A stretch of DNA of 64,000 nt from Perca fluviatilis (GCF_010015445.1 NC_053123.1:12916434-12980433); one strand, 5' to 3'. Shown: positions 36,501 to 48,870, counted from the stretch's first letter. Notes: a model not told the origin generated them from the sequence alone. A program made the numbers and translations.

Positions 36501-39500
36501 TGAAGCGTTTTCCACAGAGTATACATTTTAGTTTTCTACTTTTAAGGTGTGAGAGAGCATGTCTCATAACATTCAGGCCTTTATAGTCTTTGTGGCAAAA
36601 GTTGCAGTGGTACATCAAGTGGGCATACTTTTGAGTACGGAGTACTCGGTCCTTCCACGTTCTCTTGGCTTTAACCTGGAGGAAAAGAAAACAAACCACT
36701 GAAAGAAATGCTATGAGTTCAACAGAAAAAGTCAGCAGAATATCAAATCAAATTCAAAACAAAAAGATACTTCAACCCACTGATGTCATTATATTTTCCT
36801 TACTTATATGCAGTCAATGCAAAATATTCTCCCTGAATAACCGTTTTCACAAGAAATGTGTGGCAACACACATTTCAGTGCAGTAATTTATTCAAAGCAA
36901 AATCCTGCTAATGCATCATCTAACAAGTAAGACAAGATACAGACATTCATTTCTAATACATTCCGGTAATTATGAATATACAAATATGAAATTCCTGGGA
37001 GGATAATAACAGACAAACAACTGACCTCAGTGTTTGACACTTCTGTTTGTATTGTGGGTTTGGGCTCCTCTCCCGTGTCGCCATTAACCTCATTTGGTGC
37101 CGAGGATTCTGCAGGATGCAGTTTCTCACCATCAGGCTTTTTGGACTTAAGAGAGTAGCTGTGTAACATTGTTGGACAATCCAATAAGTCTAAGGGCGGA
37201 CCATCAAGTTCAGGATCAGCTTCAACAGCAGGAACAGCAGCTTGAGGCTCACAGGGAAGACCTCCACAGAACTGTGTTTGAGATTCCATTTGGGTCTGTT
37301 CATTGAGACTGCTACCACAGACCAAGTCGGGATGTTTCTCAAGTCCATTTTCCTTCTCAAGATCATCCATTTGCTCACAATGATTCTCTTTCGGTTTGCT
37401 CATTTGTTCAAGTTCATTCTCCAGGTGAGGCATATCCAGCTCCTTGTCTTCTGTGTCAGTTATCTCCTCGAAACCAGACTCCTCCTCTGTAAGGGACATT
37501 TCATTATCAGGGTAGGAGAGTTCCAGTTTCTGTAAAGGCTTCCGTCCCCGTTTTTTCCCTTTAACTTTCACCTTCTTCTCTTTAACTTTCACCTTCTTCT
37601 CTTTAACGGTCTGCACCTGCTCCAGCCTGGGAACACCCTGCAACCATCTTTTCTTCTGACCCTTCCTTTTCAAAATTTGGCTCTTCACATATCTAGACAA
37701 GTATTCTCTCTTGCGGGTTAGGGGGCCTTTTACAGAAGATGAACTCTCCATGTTAGTGATATTGTGTCTTAGTGAATACACAGGCTTATTGCCTAAAGAG
37801 GTGGATTTGAGATTGTATTTGATCTCTGGATCATCACCAAGGTCAGCCTCATCGTCAGACATAGATTGGTTTCTCCTTCGCAGGCTTTTCCTCCATTTTC
37901 TCCTCTTCGGAAGAGCATTGTTTGATGGGTCAACACACTTTTCTGTCTTTCCATCCACAGTCTGCTCCTCTAGGAGGTCTTGGTTCACAAAAGCAGCTTC
38001 AGTGCACTGGCAGGAATTGAAACCTTGAGTGCATGAGTCATTTATACACCTGTTTATTAACAGCTCTTCACTGTATTCCTTCTCCTCTTCCTCCTTTATC
38101 TCACTGAGAACAGCAGCCTTCATGGCCTTGTCACTAATCAACTCCAAGCAATGGGTCCTGAGGGTCAGGAGGTTCCAAAACTCAGGGTCAAAACACAGGC
38201 GCTCCTTGAGCATCTGGAAAACAAAGGTTCAAATGTAAAAGTCTTAGCCACAAATCATAATGCTAATATATCCACTATGTCATTAGATCATATATGCCGC
38301 TCTTCATCCCCTCCCACCTGCAGAATATGGAAGCGAACACTGGTCCGGACAGGGCTGTTGTGGGGATGCGGCTCCTGGTCAGGATGCATGTAAAGCAGGC
38401 AGACAGTTCGGTAAGCTTCCAGGCTGCGTTCCTGGCAGAAGACCAGCAGGGCACACGCCCGACAGATCTCCAGGTCATGAGGTTGCAGGAAGGCGATGGT
38501 CTTGCAGATAAGGGACCGGGTTACACTGTCTACCTGCATGTCACTCAGCTGCAAGGCCCTGGCACAAAGCTCCACACAGACCTGGACTCCGTCAACCCCC
38601 AGCTGTCCAAATACAAATAATTAGGTAAAATGGAAGATAAGAGAATCAAATGCTTTGGACCAAGATGAGAAAAAAATACATATTCAATTTGACTCAAGAC
38701 AAAACTGAAGCTGTGGGCTTCCAAAAGTGTAAAGGGTGTTTCCATCTGACAATCATCTTCCTCAGGTATGAGGAGCGTGTAAGATCCTTGTCAGATCAAA
38801 GTGTTTGTCAATTTGTTCATACACGTTTCAGATGAAAGCTTCAAACTACGTGCAAAATATTTTTCATCATTTGTCCTGAGAAAAACAAAAATGATGCTGA
38901 GATGTCATTCTCACCTCTGTGGTGACCAGCTTGATGAAGGGGAAGATGGCTCTGGCGTTAGTAGCCAAAGAAGCCAACTGCAAGCACTCGCCCAGGAAGC
39001 CATGTCTGGAGGGATGGGCCCTAAGATGCAACCTGCTCCAGATGAACACCAAGTCCCTTCAGGAGGCAGTGGATGACAAGCCAAAGACATCAGTTATGTG
39101 TTAATTAAGAAACAACTGTTCTAATTCCTAAATTAAATTCCTAAAAAAAAAAAAAAAAACTGTCCAACTTCTCCTCCATACAGTGCTTAACCAGCCTTTA
39201 GATACACATCCAAATAGGACCAAAAAATAAAATAAATCACTGAAGCAATCGGAATGTACATGTCATCTTCAATGCGCCCATATTCACTTGTAGAGGAACC
39301 TGGCTTCAAGTATTTGCTGCAAGTACTCAAACCTCGTTACAACATGCCATCCCGTCCACACATGAGGCAAACTAGTCCTTCCGTATACAACCAAACACGG
39401 ACGTTGATGGAGCACGAGCTGTCAGCTGCACCCTCCGTTTCACTAACGACTGATGGTTGGACTTTGCGTGCTACAGAAAGCTATCTCACGGTGACTGCTC

Positions 39501-42500
39501 ATTTTATTGACTGAGTGGGAAATGAAAGCGTCAGTTGTACAGACGCGGCCCCCTGTATGAGCAGCACACAAGCACTCCCCTAGCTGAGAAGCTACAGGAG
39601 GTTGTGGCAGAGTGGAAACTAGAAAGGTATGCCTGTCGCACTTAATAGCAAGAATACTATCTTTTATCTTTTGTGGGGGAAGGTCTCGCCTAAGCAGAAT
39701 TTTATTTATTATTATAATAGTTATTATAATATATATTATAAATATGTAACTTGCACTTTCATAAATAAGAGCTGCTGTATTTTCAGTTTTATAGCTGATT
39801 GTCTTATTTTGTTTACAAGTTACAGATGGAGTCTGGAGATGATGTGGGGTACTTATTGTTTACTGTTTACATCTTGCTTTACACACTTCAGGCTGTTGCA
39901 GCTAGCTCAGGGGAGATACCGTATGACACTAGGTGGAACAGCCTGAGCCATGCACAATAAAAAAAAAAATTATTCTGCATTTTTGTCTTTTCTCTCCATT
40001 GTACCGAACCGAACCGTGATGTCTGAACCGAGGGATGAACCAAACCGTGACTTGTGTGTACCGTTCCACCCCTATGTAGTATTAGTGTGGTGTACATGTC
40101 TGAAGGTCATTCTTACCAGATGTAGTACATGTCTCCATTGTGTAGCTGCTGGGTAAGGAAAGCTTTACAGAGAGACAATGGAAGCTCATCTTTTTCAACG
40201 CTCTCTGTGTTGCAGATGATCTCCACTGCATCACGGCCATCTATCTCTGCCATCTGAGGAAGGAGATATGCAGAAGCATATACATGCATAAAAAAATACA
40301 ACAAATACAAAATAAATCAAAATGCATTACAATCAGGGATACAGGAAATACAAGAAACTTGTGTTCAACTGGTTGCTCGTAATTACAGTGTCCATTGACA
40401 TCAATCACACAGCATTGACAAATTCCATTTTTGTATACCATCATAATCATGAGTTCAGTTTGAATCATTTATTAGATTACCACTGGCTGATATACATATT
40501 AGACTATTGACAGCATAGTCACATAACTTTTTGGAGATAACATGCAATGCATTTGTTCTCTTCCCCATTTCAGTGGTGTAACTATTTTTCTTTCTTGTCT
40601 TTAAGTATAATCATTTCCACCAACCACATCTCTGCCATCTGAGAGGGAGGAACATTTTCACCTACATAGCCCCACAATGCCTCAAATTCAAATCCTTTGC
40701 CACTCTTTGTCTCTTACCTCCTTGTGGAGGTGTTCATGCAGTGAGGCCTTGTAGAGGCAGGTCAGGTAGACCTGATGGAAGTACAGATGCTTTGCAGCCT
40801 CGCGATTTTCCAGGCAGCTTTTAGCCAGGGCCATGGCCTCTTGCATTCGTTCACAGGCACACAGATAGCGAATCCGCAGCTCAAAGAATACTGGCAACTC
40901 TGAGCTTAAGTAGTCCTCAACTGCACGGGAGGGAATTACATGAGTTAATGCATATGATATGGGGTATTTACATGTTGGCTTGGGTAATGACCAATAGAGT
41001 AACACTGTCTGATTTTGTGTCTTGAATTTAAATAACGCATAGTTCTGCTGCACTGCTAGAAAAGCATGGAGAAATTTGTTAAAAGTGGTGCCAGGTAAAT
41101 GAAAAGCAGACGAAGAAGCTACATTAAACACCACAACTACCAAAACAAAGACAAGAAAATGTGTAGTGGTGACTACAATTCGATCTAAGGAGCTGACTGC
41201 CAATCTCCCAGTCAAATCGCATTGTGTCTTGATGACTAACCCTTAGTGGGAAAACAGCTGATTGATGCTCACCTCTCTCTCTATCTGTCTCTCTATCTCT
41301 CTCTCTCTGGGGTTTAGAAACCACTGGATTAGTTAAGAAAAGACAGGAAGACGAGTCTATGACTACAATCTGTCACGCACCTGATCAATCAGCATTGCTG
41401 CTCCACAAAGCTGTGTGCTCACCTCTTCTCTTCTACCTGCATCTCTCCATTATGTTTATTGATGACAACCTCAGTGGGTCTTATAAGTAGCGAGTACGGT
41501 CACCGGAGTGGGGTGACTCACTTTACAACGCAGTGTTTTCTGTGTGGAATATCAGCTATTAAATATGGCGATGAGCCTACCCTCTTTTCGTGTCAAGTCA
41601 GCCTCCTTCAGGATTCCTTGCAGCACTGGATTCTCCCATGGGCCTCCCGCTTTAATGATCAGCTTCACATGCTGAAGGTAGATGTTCCTGTGCCTCAGGA
41701 GCTGAGAGTGGCACTCCTGCAAAGAGTGGCAAAAAAAACTGGTTCAATCAAATTTTCTTAAAGAACATACATCTTTTTTTGTGAAATGGCCATTCACAAC
41801 AATGACTTTTAGTATTTTTTAGTTGGTTATTGCGTACTAAAAGAATCTAAGTTACAACGGACAGCTGGAGTAGCAGTAGCAAAAACTCAAGTCGTTATTT
41901 TAAACAAAGGAAATTGCTGTAAGACCTGTCGGTTGGGTGCTGGTAACTTTTACTAAACACTCACAACTAACTAATGGCAGGTATGGCAGTGGGTCTTATG
42001 AAAGTGTGTTGTGTGAATAAGTAAACTAAGGATTGAGTTTGTTAGTTTTTGTCACCTGAAAGGAATCAAGGATGTCTTTTAAAGGCTCTTCCACAAATTC
42101 TTCTTTGCTGAAAAACAGCATCAGTTCAAAGAAGCTCCTGCAAAACAATGAGAGGAACATTAGTTTGCCAACATCGCACAGTAAGTGAGACAACATCTTA
42201 ATCCGTAAATTCAGCTCATCAAACCCTTAGCAGTTATTTTCCATGCAAGTGCTACTGTCAAAGAGTAAATAATGACCACATTGATGTGCCACTATTAGCA
42301 GCTGATCCTAGCAAAACGCTTTTTAACTGTAGCGCTACTGGTCTACTATTAGTATGCACCAGCATTTTCCTTAAAGCTTTAGTGCGTAACTTTCTGATAT
42401 TAATAAACGCCTGTTACATTCAAGCAATTGCCAAATGAGTTGCTACAAAGCTAATCAAGACTATCAGCTCCACACAACTCCGTCTGTATTTCTCAGTATG

Positions 42501-44185
42501 GCTATGTTCAGAAAATTGTGTCGTCCGGTGACTTTCCCACGCAGAAACTCGAGTGAAGACAATTATCTCTTCTGAAGAGTCCATCATGTTTTTTTAATCC
42601 TCTTGTCCTCCTTAGCTGCTAGGAACTGTATCGAGGAGGGGTGACGTAAGGCATGCATCATGTGGACAAGCCGACAGTGTTGTTGTCGTTACTTAGAATT
42701 CCTCATGGGGGCGACAGAAACTACACACTACAGCTTTAACAACAAGCAAACAAGGCTACCATGTCCACTACGGTATATGGTTTAGTTTTAGATATGGATA
42801 TACAAAGTGTAGGCTTAGAATCCCTCAGTAAAACTCATACTCTAAAAGGGCTGTACTCGACTTTTAGAACATTACCATAGCAGTAAACACATATTTGCTA
42901 TGTAAAGAAAGAAGTTTATTTTTTTCTGTATTTTGAGTACAACCCCTTTAAAAGGCTAATTTGCCCCTTGAAAAATCAACAAACATTGTTTCAATGAAAA
43001 AGCTAAATACCTTACACTATTAAACACTGATTAATCATTTTTATTCAATTCATATAGTTGCTTTGAAGTTGACACATCATGCTTTCTGGTAATAGTTACT
43101 AAAATAAAATGCAAAAATAAAGTAAAGTATGCCTGTTAATGAAATTGAATATTCAATTTGCATTGTAACAAACTACTTACAAGGCCATACTGCTGAGAAC
43201 ATAGTGGATGTGCTGACAGTCATCAGGGAAGGCAGCAGTGGCTTTAGTGAAACTGCAGAGTGCAGTGCGCAGCACCTTTAGCTGAGGGAGAGGAACTTGC
43301 CATTGCCCTGTGTATTCCTCAACCAACTGTGCAGGAAGAACACAAAACGTAGAAATATGAAATATTTGGTCATTTCAATATGATAATATTAAATATAATA
43401 GTTTATCTTACAAAGTCGTACAATTTAACTCAATGGGCTACAACTGATCACCACCCTTTTTTAATTGACCAGTTAAAACATTGTATTTAAAATAAATAAA
43501 TAAACTAAGCACATTCGGACATGTTTGGTTTCCTGAGCATGCCTACGATTGAAGTTAGTTGTAAGTTCAGTGAGGTAGGCATGTTCAGTGCATATACGAT
43601 TTCACATTCGTGTGTCTTAAAGTAAGCCTTAGCTAACGTCAGTGTTTACGTTACTAACTTTACTGCTAATAACATGATTGCTGTTTCTTGCTAGAACACC
43701 TAAATGTATGTTAACCTCATACCGTTAACGTTACCGTTTAGTTGACGTTAATAAGCTTAGCTTAACGTTAACTGACTAGCTACCGTATAAAGCTAGCTAA
43801 CGTTAAGCATTATCAAATGTCAAGCAGATATCTCGAGACACACGGGTACTACGTGAAGTGACATAGCAAGGAGCACAGTCGATATCTACATTTTGTTAAC
43901 TATTTCTGTTGCTTTTCTGACGGGCTATGCAACAGTAGCTAGCTTAGCTACATGTAGAGCTAGTCTGGAGGCTAACGTTAGCTAGCGAAGCTAGTAGCAT
44001 TAGCAATAAACAGACGCCGACTATGGAGAGACCATCAAACAAAATGGAGTCTAACATACCTCACAGAACTCAGAGCAATAGCCTTTGCTCTTTAGAGACG
44101 ACTCATCGCTGCAGTGTCTATCACACAGTGTGTCCAGAGCCAATTCAAACCCGTCTGTTTCCAAATCACTTTCGCTGTCCGCCAT
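33594..44185 (-). CDS. znf654: Zinc finger protein 654, 12 coding exons
   Basis: Exons on the minus strand: 44060-44185, 43181-43326, 42056-42137, 41581-41716, 40718-40920, 40117-40253, 38915-39056, 38318-38602, 37026-38213, 35885-36675, 33787-34871, 33594-33670; together 1465 residues. All have GT/AG borders and agreeing phases. The N-terminal 450 residues are helical and match human ZNF654 (QWQVPLPQLKVLRTALC, FFELMLFF, EEPLKDILDSFQ, RSLEAYRTV, FDPEFWN), a part shared with ZNF292 and RLF. A lysine-rich stretch with KKRGRKP suggests nuclear location and an AT-hook-like contact. Fingers follow: YHCNFC..RHALSH, LKCILC..KHVLDH, HLCPSESC..H, HKCSIC..H (split between two exons), FCYHLEC..H, PQCSVTDC..H, and a last C2HC type RCDKC. 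The start at 44185 has A at -3 and G at +4 and looks like the human start; in-frame ATGs lie upstream at 44236 and 44254. The last exon is the least certain part. Confidence 0.93.
34980..35345. repeat. Dispersed repeat in a znf654 intron
   Basis: The text cattgtgtatagagtcggtg, followed by ggacggcagagttgcgacgg and a Met-Ala-Ala-rich frame (35089-35325), is familiar to me from repeated percomorph DNA. The frame has no known domain. Possible continuation to 35675, where gactagccagaccctcctcc resembles the repeat ends at 28111 and 44295. Confidence 0.4.
37560..37601 (-). repeat. Perfect 21-bp tandem duplication inside znf654
   Basis: Two identical 21-bp units, and a partial third, encode a KEKKVKV heptad repeat just before the KKRGRKP motif. 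The copy number could vary among individuals. Confidence 0.9.
39240..40077 (+). mobile_element. hAT (ZBED-type) transposon remnant in a znf654 intron
   Basis: On the plus strand 39254-39514 encodes RPYSLVEEPGFKYLLQVLKP, then LTTDGWTLRATESYLTVTAH, the family signature around the first catalytic Asp of ZBED/hAT transposases. After a frameshift near 39514 it continues as EWEMKASVVQTRPLYE. The far end at about 40003-40077 has accgaaccgaaccgtgatgt and gtaccgttccacccctat, typical of the 3' end of this group. The start and the C-terminal dimer domain are missing. It lies in the intron between exons 6 and 7 of znf654, on the opposite strand. Confidence 0.8.
41271..41309. repeat. Imperfect (CT)n tract
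   Basis: Short CT units with interruptions in a znf654 intron. Confidence 0.85.
43600..44050 (-). promoter_or_regulatory. znf654 first-intron block rich in taacgtta/gctagc
   Basis: This stretch directly downstream of coding exon 1 contains many copies of aacgtta, gttaacg and gctagc words (43720-43806 and 43960-44000). The same words cluster at the start of the two divergent genes at 19.4-20.9 kb. No TATA box is evident. Function is unknown. Confidence 0.4.
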
Positions 44186-44294
44186 ACTGTCTGCTGTATC
44201 CAGCGCATAGCCAAAGTTGCCAGGTTTGTAAGGTAGCATCCTCCTATCCCACACGACAAAAACTTCAAACCTGGCAACCCTGTAACGACAAACT

Positions 44295-44330
44295 CGTCTC
44301 GCATTGCCAGACCTACAGTATCTCCACAGC
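44295..44330. repeat. Short dispersed-repeat end near the znf654 start
   Basis: cgtctcgcattgccagacct followed by tctccacagc, close to the copy at 28111-28140. It lies about 110 bp upstream of the znf654 ATG and could lie in its promoter. Confidence 0.5.
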
Positions 44331-44339
44331 TCAGTGGAA

Positions 44340-45143
44340 CGTACTAGTGAAGTTTATTGGATTATTGACAATACACCCAACAAACCATCATCTCCAACCA
44401 TTTTAAATGCCTCTTATAGATTAAATACTGATTTAAATAATATTATTTGACTAATGAAATGGGCCTATTGTCAGAATCACACTGCTAAAATATGTGTATG
44501 TAGCTTGATGTTGGCCCCTGTAAATAGGAGGTAAAAGTCAAATTGTCACATTATGCCATTGATTTGAGCTGGATATATAAACTTGAACAAAAACTGTAAA
44601 TATCTTAATCTTCATAATTTCTGTCTGTGAAAGTAATTTTACAATCATCAGATTAGTATTGTCCTATAAATTATTTTAGGCATAAGAAAAGTGTTTTCAG
44701 TAGAATTTACAATCAGTTTTGAGTGTTACAGGCTCTAATTGGTATATCAATTAAAAACAAGTTAGTCAATTCAAGTTTAAGTAGAATGTGTACATTTTAA
44801 GGCAACAAACCTGGCAATAAAGAAGAAATAAAAGCTTACTTTTACATATTCTTCTGTGAAAGAGGCATCTTGCCTTAACTTTTCAAAGCCCTCTCCAAGG
44901 AGTTATTTTATAGCCAAATAATGTCTCTTAAATTGCTATTGCTAATTAAAAATAATACTGGTAACATCAACTTCAGTAAAGAACAAAAGTATTCCTGTTG
45001 TTTACTGTCAGTGAGAAGGGAACTGGGGCAAAACATCTTTACCTCTGAGAATATCAACCACTTTTTTAGGGCCTGCCTAGGTGATTCAGGGAAAGGCATT
45101 CTGTTCAATCCTCATTTATGCTTGATGCCTGCATTACATACAG

Positions 45144-45181
<38 letters not shown>

Positions 45182-47640
45182 TATGTGTGCTATGGAGACT
45201 AGGCAGCCCCTTTCATAACAGATGTGGGCTCAGTGGGTTTGTGAAAGCACTCCACAAGCTTGTGTGTACATGCACATATACCCTCTACCTATACGTTTTA
45301 TTTTTTAAACTTTTGAAACAAATTGCAAACTTCAGTTTGGATAATAGGTGGTGCAGGGGCAAAAACCAGGACCTAGGACTCTATTTCTGCCAGTGGTGTG
45401 TTCCGGAGAAGAGAAGAGTGTGAAGTCCCTGTTTTCGTCCTAGTTGCTAGTGACACCCACCAGTTGTACAGGTTTCCTGCACAGGGTGCCTTAATTAAGG
45501 AGACATAGTGTGGACTTCTACAGCCTACCTTAGCAAATCTACCGACCGACAGGTAAAACAGAAGCGGCTGGCCCCACCATATGTGTATCAAAGGAACCAC
45601 TTTCCTGCCTGCATCAGCTCCACAACAATGGTGTGTGGAACTGGGAACTTCAAACTGGCGAGAAAAGGTGGGAATAAAAGAGACATTTTTCTTTCCTCTT
45701 TCCATTTTTAAAATAGAAAATGGGATTTGAACATGATCCCCATAACAATAAGTTTGACAAGACAGAGGGGGAAAAAAGAATGTCTGTGTTATTGAAGGCT
45801 AGTGGCTATGATGGGAGGGCTAGATACAATGGTAAAGGTTCACTATCACATATAGGCTACAGTGAATTAAGGCATTCAGTTTCTTGTCCAATGTGAGTAC
45901 ATATTTTAGAATATTTCTTGTATAATAATATATTTTCCATGAAACAGTCTATGTGACAGAGAGGACCAGCACAATTATGTCTTTTTTTGAATTACTTTCA
46001 TTTGTTTGATGTAAGAGAGAGAAAGAGAGAGGGATGCAACTGGAATGTCTGCAGTCTTTCTGCTATCCACAAGGGGGCACCATCACATCAGAATACGGAA
46101 AATAACTGGTCTCTTCACATTAACAGTCAGAAGATTGAAATATGGGGTTGCAATATATCCTATCAATGTTCATTCAAACATAAAGATTATCAGTTTGTTG
46201 TAATTGATGTTGTTCCTGCTATCATTCTCTCCATACACATTCTGTACCAAATCTTCACTCAGAAAATGATCATTAACTCAGAAGAACAGGGAAGATCATT
46301 CATATGTGGGCTGTTTATTATTTATTATTGAGACAGAGAGAGACAAAGAAAGAAACAGTTTACAAATACTGGTCATACTGTCACTGATGTATGTGTGTGT
46401 ATAACAAACTGTGTATTATCTCTCAGGCGTACAGTACACCCTCACACATGACTCATCCACAATATTTCCATCAACATATCGTGTGCCCTCTTGGAGGCAA
46501 TAAAGAAATAGTAGTTATATTCCAAGTACTTGAGTGGGATCAATGTAATGAGGATTTCTGCACCGGTGGTTCTCACATTCATTGACCTAATGCTGGCTAT
46601 TGCGTGGGAGTGAGATGGGATGGGGTGTTTAATGGCTCCAGGATAGATGCATAAATAAATACTCCACTACATAAGTTAAAGAAACATAAAATGTTGTGCA
46701 AAACATCAATTAAAGTGGCAGTATCTTATAGAACATGTAACCCCAATACCTTAAGACCTCTCCAAAAGTTAACCTTTTGTTGTAAAGTTGAAACAAGCTA
46801 AATGTTTTTATTGGTCCCCAAGTAAATCTTATTTTAAAATGGTTAATGTTTTATTAATAGTATGATTTGGTCCTAGATCATAAAACATTTAATTCACCTT
46901 GAAGGCATTCTTAGCTGTTTATCCTAAACATTTATATCATGGTATGTTGAGTTCAGCGTTGTGAAATTTATGAATGGCAGGCAATAACTTCCTGCTTTCG
47001 GATTCTCAAATGAATTAAGCCAGTACATTGCCATTACCAGACAAAAAGCTTTAACAATCTACAAATGTATAATTCATATCTGTTGGAGTGTTTTGCTGAA
47101 GACAAATCACATTCAACAATTTTTGTTAACAATCACTTCAACAGTCAATCAGATAAATATCACCCTCTATAATATAATGGCCACAGGAAATCACAACTTG
47201 GTATGCTGTGGTATTTTACACGTTAGCCTGCAGCTTGGAGTAGATAGAAGGGAGGTCATTAGATGGAATAGCTGTAATGGTCAGCTATTTCAAGCTCCTT
47301 TAATGGGGCTGATCCTAATGCTCAGAACCCAAACCTCAAAGGTCAGCGATGGCCTATTTTCTAAAAACCAACATGTCAGTGTCCTTTCAAACACGCCAAT
47401 TAACATCAAGGAAATCTCAGGCTGTTCTATTAATAGCAGGGCTTGGATTTCAACATGGAACTTTGCTTCAAAGCTCATTGCTGAGCTGGTGCCATTTAGG
47501 CTGTTGGAGTGTTTGGTGGAGATGGGAGCCAAATCCTTATTGTCTCTCAGGCACATTTAGTCAGTATACAGTCAGTACTCTCTGACCTCCGGCCAGTTAC
47601 ATGTGTACGTGTGGTGGTTTATGGGTATGATCATGCACAA
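44340..47640. other. Intergenic, znf654 to htr1f
   Basis: No gene is supported; in particular I find no CGGBP1-like frame. A (GCT)n run lies at 45148-45178. The block 47150-47560 is complex, low in repeats, and close to the htr1f 3' end, so it may hold its 3' UTR or a conserved element. Confidence 0.4.
45148..45178. repeat. (GCT)n microsatellite
   Basis: Ten perfect GCT/CTG units outside any called exon. Confidence 0.97.
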
Positions 47641-47649
47641 TTGTAACCA

Positions 47650-48870
47650 TCAGAGGTAATGACTGCACCTAACAAGTCTTTGGAAAGCTTTTTTAAAGTC
47701 TTCATTAAAGATGGTGTAGATGAGGGGGTTGATTAGCGAGTTGAGGTAGCCCAACCATGTCAGAAAGTCAGCCATCTCCATCGAAGTACTACAAGAACTG
47801 CAGGTGTTAACAATCACCTCCTTGACAAAAAATGGCAACCAACAGATGACAAAGGCCCCTATTATCAACCCCAACGTTGATGCCGCTTTGCGCTCTCGTG
47901 AGCCTGAGATCCGTGGTCCTTGGTAAAACTGGCTCCGACGTGATTCACTACGTGAATCACTACGTGACTCACTACGTGACTCATGCCGGCGTGACTTGCA
48001 ATGGAAAGCCTTTACCGATACACGCACTCGTTCACGTGGAGGCTCCTCAGTTGAGGGTTCAGAGAAAGACTTTTCTGGTGGGCTTATGGGCTCTGGACTT
48101 CGAGGTCCCCCATCGCCATCACCATCTCCAGCAGGGTAGGATGATGGGATCATGCTCCCATTAGTCATGCATGAGTGACGGCTGGCCCGGCTGGCCTCCC
48201 TGCGCATATACAGGGTCTGAGCGGCCCGATAGATTTTGTAGTAGAGGATGAGTATGAGCAGCAGGGGGATGTAGAACGCTCCAAGGGTGGAGTACAAAGT
48301 AAAGGTAATGTGATGGTGCATCATGATGCACTGGTCTTCCTGCTCTGCATCCCCGCTGTAGTGCCGCCAGATTAGAGGAGGTAGTGAGATGAGGATGGAC
48401 AACAGCCACACTACTGCCACCATCGCCCCAGCCCTGGCTCCCGTGCGTTTGCGGGAGTACTCCACTGCATCAGTAATGGCTCTGTAACGGTCGATGGCGA
48501 TTGCAGCAAGGTGCAGGATGGAGCATGTGCAACAGGTGATATCCACACTCAACCAGATGGTACACACCACCTGGCCCATGTGCCAGGTCTCTTTCTGGAT
48601 GTACATAATACTGAAGGGCATGACCAGCACAGCCACCAGCAGGTCGGTTACTGCTAATGAGCAGATGAGGTAGTTGGCTGGGTGGTGCAACTTGCGCGTG
48701 ACTGCAATAGCTGTGATCACCAGGCAGTTGAAGAATGTAGTCAGGATAGCCAGTACAGACAGGGTCAGCGAAAGTAGGATCTTACTGGGAGGGAGTTTAG
48801 TGGTCTCCAGTGAGTAATTACCACTGCTGTTTGTGGCAAACACCCCTTCAGTGTAACTGGGAAAATCCAT
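47650..48870 (-). CDS. htr1f: 5-hydroxytryptamine receptor 1F
   Basis: A single coding exon for a 406-residue class A GPCR of the plasma membrane. Family features: N48 (TM1), LAVTD with D76 (TM2), the amine-binding D110 in WLSVDITCC (TM3), DRY at 127-129, C103 and C181 for the extracellular disulfide, CWLP at 343-346 (TM6), and NPLIY at 381-385 (TM7). N14 and N18 are glycosylation sites in the short N-terminus. It follows human HTR1F closely (KLHHPANYLICSLAVTD, YSTLGAFYIP, KISG-type RERKAA before TM6), and HTR1F couples to Gi to lower cAMP. The neighbouring znf654 and C3orf38 favour 1F over 1E. Loop 3 is longer than in mammals (366 residues in human) and contains an SR-rich repeat. The start MDF at 48870 is chosen because a good acceptor (ttgcag) ends 2 bases upstream, so the frame extending to 48909 is intron. 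Confidence 0.95.
   Translation of the reverse strand: MDFPSYTEGVFATNSSGNYSLETTKLPPSKILLSLTLSVLAILTTFFNCLVITAIAVTRKLHHPANYLICSLAVTDLLVAVLVMPFSIMYIQKETWHMGQVVCTIWLSVDITCCTCSILHLAAIAIDRYRAITDAVEYSRKRTGARAGAMVAVVWLLSILISLPPLIWRHYSGDAEQEDQCIMMHHHITFTLYSTLGAFYIPLLLILILYYKIYRAAQTLYMRREASRASRHSCMTNGSMIPSSYPAGDGDGDGGPRSPEPISPPEKSFSEPSTEEPPRERVRVSVKAFHCKSRRHESRSESRSDSRSESRRSQFYQGPRISGSRERKAASTLGLIIGAFVICWLPFFVKEVIVNTCSSCSTSMEMADFLTWLGYLNSLINPLIYTIFNEDFKKAFQRLVRCSHYL
47938..47985 (-). repeat. 12-bp coding tandem repeat in htr1f loop 3
   Basis: Units of the form gaatcactacgt / gactcactacgt repeat about four times and encode SRSE/SRSD. They give the ESRSESRSDSRSES stretch at residues 297-310, in the third intracellular loop. 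Confidence 0.85.

Noticed and set aside
36031..36531. 166-codon plus-strand frame
   Set aside because: Antisense shadow of znf654 exon 10, whose zinc fingers are clear on the minus strand.
44023..44406. 127-codon plus-strand frame
   Set aside because: Antisense to znf654 exon 1 and its promoter region, with no domain.
47877..48164. 95-codon plus-strand frame over htr1f
   Set aside because: Antisense shadow created partly by the 12-bp repeat.
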